From contig NAOQ01000095.1 in the NCBI GenBank assembly GCA_002751075.1, positions 7,479 through 71,478 of the forward strand: 64,000 nucleotides of DNA. Direction: 5' to 3'. The notes under the pieces are model-generated. The model saw only the letters and a program-made list of their open reading frames with translations. It had not been told where the DNA came from and searched no databases. The position numbers were made by a program, and so were the translations under genes. Shown in pieces: positions 59,540 to 64,000 of the stretch. This stretch comes from Ichthyophonus hoferi (lineage: Eukaryota; Opisthokonta; Ichthyosporea; Ichthyophonida; Ichthyophonidae). The first letter of the stretch is position 1, and every line of letters starts with the position of its first letter.

Positions 59540-62351
59540 ATGTAGAAATCTGAATTCGACTTCTTGCAATTAAGATGATAATGGCGAGACTAACATATTG
59601 GTCAAGGTCATAGTTCATCAAATATGATTTTGATCAAGCTCTGATATAATTTGATTAATGGCTAATCTAAGATCCTTACATCCAATCATATTGTACTTAG
59701 AGATGTAACAGAGACTCGCTCGAATTTGTTCTTATCTCGATATGCAAGATAAGTTACCAGGACTTCGCCTGAGCTTTATGTTCATTCGGAATTAACAATC
59801 TTGCAGCAACACAACTAGATATTAAGCTTACCTATTTTCATAATTACCTGGATGCGCTAGTGTATCTAGAGCAACTACCAAAGTTTGTGAAACTGAACTA
59901 ATGGGGACACATTTTCAAACTGAGTAGAAGCCTCCATGGACCACATGCCCCTGGTTTACGGTAAAATAGAGCACTAAATTGTTTTTGATAGTCAATGCAT
60001 TTCCATCTTATGGAGATTGATCTTTGCTTGTATAAATCACATGGAAAAACAGATTTTATGTGCATTTGCTTTTATATTAATAACATATTTACTTGCTCCG
60101 AAAACGTCCAAAGAGTGGTTCATCAACACAATTTCTAAAAAATGCCTCACCAAGTACATAGGATCCCTAAGCTCTTTCCCTGAGTATGCAATCAGCAGAA
60201 ACCATAAGGATACATCCAATAGTCCCGAAATAGATACATAACTAAATTGGTTACAAGCTATGGTCAACATAATGGGCATTCACTGCACATGCCCCTTTTT
60301 GCAAAACACATCTACTCTGCAAACAACAAAAGACACACCACACCAGCCATGTGACCTAACTGCATATGCCTCTCACATTGGGTGTCCAAACTGTATTAGC
60401 AAATCCAGTAGACCTGATATCACCTTTAGGATAGCCTTGCTCACCACGTACTCTTTCAAACCTAACCTAGGTCATTATGAGATGTTTCTTCATCTTTTAA
60501 AATATTTAAACACATACCCAGCAAAGACCATAGTGTATAATCCTGGATCCATCAGTTTTATTGGCTAATCTGATGCAGACTTCTCAACATATGATTATAA
60601 TAATGCAAAAAGTACCAATGGATATTGTTTCTTTTAGTCAGAGTATTGCTGAATTGGAGCCTCTGAAAACAAAACATATGATTTCTCATCAACAGAGAGT
60701 GAATTCATGGACTTGGTTACAACAACACAACAAATTGTTTATATTGCAACATCAATGGATGGACTAGGTTTTCACACTGGGAGAATATTGCTGTATGGAG
60801 ACAACATGCGTACCATATGACTAAGCAGCAATATGTGTGTCTCCAAAAACACATGCCACATCCTTGTTCATTTCCATGACATCAGGGAAGTGGCAAGTAA
60901 CAATGAAATTGAAATCAAGAGTATCTCAATAAAGGATCAAGCTGCCAACTGTCTAACCAAGCCTCTTGAATCTGGACTACTGCAGGTGGTCAAGAAACTC
61001 CTGTCTACCAACACAATCATAAGGAAAAAAATCCTAGTTTCATCCAGGAAATGCCAACATGGCCGAATGGCTGAGTTAAGTTTTTTTTGGCTCTCTTTAA
61101 CGTTTCAGCCAATGGGAGTGTTGCAAAACCATCAACTTCAAAAAGAAAATACATGGTACAGCTGACAAGCTGGTAACAAGTGGATCATGAAATGATTGAT
61201 CCAATATTAGTTGTTTTAAATGGGGTTCTTAATCAAATCAAATGATTTGCCAATGCCGGAAAGCGAACAATTGAAGTAATAGGAAGGTTGGTTAAAAAGT
61301 TGTCCAAATAAGGACACGTATGTTAGACCAATTAGAAAATTAATATCATGTTATTATTATGCAATGATAGTGATCCTCACTGGTCTCCCGTGAATTGCAT
61401 TAGTCAATAAGGATCTATATATGGCTGTTTCTATTTTGAATCAAAATATGGAGCATAGCTACGTTGATTTCTGCAATAAGCAAGGGTTATGAAAATGATA
61501 AAAGAAATAAAAACCATTAATAAAGTCACAAACAATGATATATAAATCATTATAAGCAATGCTTTGGGTTTACGATGAGAAATAGGATTAGTATCTGTTG
61601 TACTGCGTTTTATCATAGTAGTCGTCAGGTAAAGGGCAAGCTAACGCTTTCGTCAGCTGCTCCTGAATCTCTTTTTCTACAGACATTATATAAAAACATA
61701 AAGCACATAAATCAAATGGTAAATGGTGAGGATTGAGAACAGTCAATTATGACAACTGAAAACCAGTATTTTTTATTAGTTGTTTGTGTTCTCTTTATAA
61801 AATTTCCAATTTTTGCTTAAGATGATGTAAGCAATAGCCTAAATGGTATTATAAAAAATTCTTATTAGCTAATACAATTCATGACATATCACTGACCCCA
61901 CCAAGATTGTCTGATCTTATCTTAATATTTTATCATGCTTAGCTGTAGCATAAGCATGATACTCTTTAAAGCATTGCAATGTTTGAGACTACTCTATAAG
62001 AAGAAAGGCAGTAACATAGTGTGAGTACTAACCAGTAGATATAGCTATGTATTTGCGACTGGAGTGCAACTGCTTTAATGGACAAACAAGGTCTAAGTGC
62101 ACTCTCTGCAGAACTCTATTAACTCTGCCAGCTTGATCAGGGTATGGGGCATGCTTTGATTTGGAGATTACAAGCTTCACAATCTTTGACTGGACTCGCA
62201 TTTACTTTGGTGCCACACAAAAAAAGAGAAAAAGACATAGTCCTCATACTTGGATGCACTACCACGTCCTTATTTGAATGGTTTGGTTTAGTATCCTAAA
62301 GGAATAAGGTGCAACAAAAGATATGGAATGCTTTAGTTCCAAGTTCCAACA
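59540..62351 (+). mobile_element. Fossil Ty1/copia-type LTR retrotransposon
   Basis: Remnants of a copia-type pol are readable in order on the plus strand: a reverse-transcriptase piece near 59800-59940 (LDIKLTYFHNYLDALVYLEQ-like), a later piece near 60240-60560 (SRPDITFRIALL) and an RNase H region near 60560-60990 (SDADFS, AKSTNGYC, TESEFMDL). Gag, protease and integrase are not evident. The right flank, 61560-62351, matches 16083-16708 and ends GTTCCAACA like the other LTR-type ends; an unrelated insert of about 300 bases splits it near 61940-62260. The element is broken, with roughly ten or more breaks, and looks old. Outer limits are uncertain. Confidence 0.7.
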
Positions 62352-64000
62352 CTTATTATATGTTAATCGTATCTTATACATGTGCATATTTTCTTTTTTA
62401 TGATTAAAGTATACTGGGTTTATATTTTATAACCATTGTATTTTATTGTAATGTCTAGTTCTTTGTGGGCAATTGATTATAATTGTTAGTTTTCAGATCT
62501 CTCTCCTATAAAGAATACACAGAATTGTTGAGTAGCGATCGTAATTAGAATTATTACGTACATCCAGCCTTAGCACCTCTCACCGATTGTTCACACTGTG
62601 CTATTGCCACAATCGTACCTAAGTGTATTATATTAAGGCATGAACCACTCGCCAAGCAGTACAAGACTACTATAGACAGCTAATGATAGAACCATCATGC
62701 ACATCTTTTCTCACATCAAATTCTTCTCAATTTTCTATAGAAAGCGGTGTTCAGAGCAAAGTGCAGCCTCTATTTTTAACCCAGCAAGAGACACTTCTAC
62801 ATAACACCCAATTGAAGCCCATAAAGCCTGTGGGCAAGTCAATAGAACTACAACAGATTGTTATAATAAATAATATACTATATACTGGCCCGGAGAGATC
62901 TAGTCGAAATAATTATATATATATATAGATTGTCTGACCTGCAGCAATTTATTACATACTATAAGGTTAATCACATAGCATTGTTGACAAACTCAACAAA
63001 CAAAGAAGTGACTCTGTCTGTAGATTGAAGAGCATGCAGTTTCTGTACGTTAATAAATTGTCGTCTTAGTCTCATGAGTTCAGAGATAGTGACCTGACGC
63101 TTGATAAGGAGGTAAACGTCGTTAAGGAAAATAATTAATTAGTATTAAATAGGATTGATGCTAAGTAATGCTTAAATTGAAGGTAAGTGCGATTAAGAAA
63201 GGTAATTAATTAATTAATTGACATTTGTTGGAACCAAAGCGTTCACTACACTATTTACTGTTCAGTTATATAGACGTATATATTATTATACCAGCTATAA
63301 AAAGTCTTCTTCTGGAATCCGATTTATGTTCTTTAGGCTTTTCACATTATGTCTATAGTTATCAAAAAAAATGTTGAAGTAGACAATTCAGATATTTTTC
63401 TAGAAGGCCAACTAAATGAGTCTGGTGGTGCTGCTTCTTCCAATAGTAGCAATACTATGGCCATATATACACAGTCACAATTAGATTACAGCTAGTACAT
63501 TTATAACAAATTGCCAGGCAAGAAGGAAAAAGGCTTCTCTATCCATCAATCAACATGGAGAGATTCAGGAACAGCTAGCTAGAGCTTTAGCCTGCCCTTA
63601 ATCTCATGACAACAGCTAGATAAAACTCAGTACCACAGATACATTAATTAGGATTGATGGCAAGAAATGCTCTGATTAGAAGGGGATGAATTGCTGTTGA
63701 TGAGTTATTCACTATTTGAAATCGACAGGGAGATATATGTATATATGTAATTATATATGTATGCGTTATACAGAAAGGTGTTTAATTGGTATTAGTTGGG
63801 CGTCATTAGTAAGCAGGTGTGGAATTTAGGAAGACGATTAAGGAGCGCAGTATCAATAATTAAGTATTTGAAATCAATTGGGAAATATGCTGCATTTAGG
63901 GAGGCATCTTAATAGTATTCAATAGTAAATAATTGAAATCATAGGTAATTCATCCGAATTAATAGGTATTAAAATGAGTGAAATTTAAAGAGTAATTAGG
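62352..64000. other. Repeat-rich right edge
   Basis: 62352-63225 is AT-rich with no supported exon. 63226 begins with the LTR-type end TGTTGGAACCAAAG, and 63365-63660 resembles the gag-like fossil at 45400-46100. The remainder to 64000 is AT-rich with TTAATTAA-type words and nothing recognised. Confidence 0.5.
63226..63700 (+). mobile_element. LTR-type fossil, second copy of the gag-like block
   Basis: It starts with the terminal sequence TGTTGGAACCAAAGCGTTCAC shared with 14085 and 51336, followed within 150 bases by a region matching 45400-46100 (ACACAGTCACAATTAGATTA, AAGGCTTCT, GAGCAGCTAG-like words). This links the LTR-type ends and the gag-like block as one family. It is broken in several places and old. 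Confidence 0.4.

Noticed and set aside
61058-61090. A-box-like word TGGCCGAATGG resembling a Leu/Ser tRNA
   Set aside because: No B box or acceptor stem follows at tRNA distance; it lies in the copia-type fossil region.

Overview
This is AT-rich, intron-dense nuclear DNA from a eukaryote. Five protein genes can be rebuilt exon by exon, with reading phase kept across 57 introns (56 GT-AG, one GC-AG). All five are conserved housekeeping genes: OLA1 (minus), PPIL1 (minus), an Mpv17/PMP22-family membrane protein (plus), SNRNP200/Brr2 (minus, 38 exons, about 22 kb) and the mitochondrial helicase Twinkle (plus). Rebuilt lengths are 400, 166, 205, 2136 and 862 residues; the first four are at or close to animal lengths. 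An animal-like Twinkle (to my knowledge absent from Fungi) that keeps zinc-ribbon cysteines lost in animals, with many introns and abundant old repeats, suggests a unicellular relative of animals such as an ichthyosporean. That placement is inference.

Layout. 1-3520: repeats, including two fold-back elements. 3521-6190: OLA1. 6191-7970: spacer with a small palindromic element and an old dispersed repeat. 7971-10842: PPIL1. 10843-12691: divergent promoter region, then simple repeats and a decayed exon copy. 12692-13732: the 3' end of an unidentified plus-strand gene for an RGG/RD-rich protein. 13733-17512: an LTR-type fossil mosaic. 17513-20244: Mpv17-like gene, tail to tail with Brr2 (21469-43772). 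43773-48777: 5 kb of fossil repeats between the divergent Brr2 and Twinkle genes. 48778-54507: Twinkle. 54508-64000: mostly repeats, a Ty1/copia fossil, one assembly gap and three weak exon candidates.

The genes do not form a pathway. Brr2 and PPIL1 are both spliceosomal; Twinkle and some Mpv17-family proteins are both linked to mitochondrial DNA upkeep, but the Mpv17 member here may be peroxisomal. I found no CRISPR array, defence system, rRNA or convincing tRNA, and no clear new multi-gene system. The most unusual points are the zinc-ribbon Twinkle with an Asn/Gly-rich tail, an OLA1 with an altered nucleotide-base motif, a recurring CCAATCAG sequence at 3' splice sites, and a fold-back repeat family.
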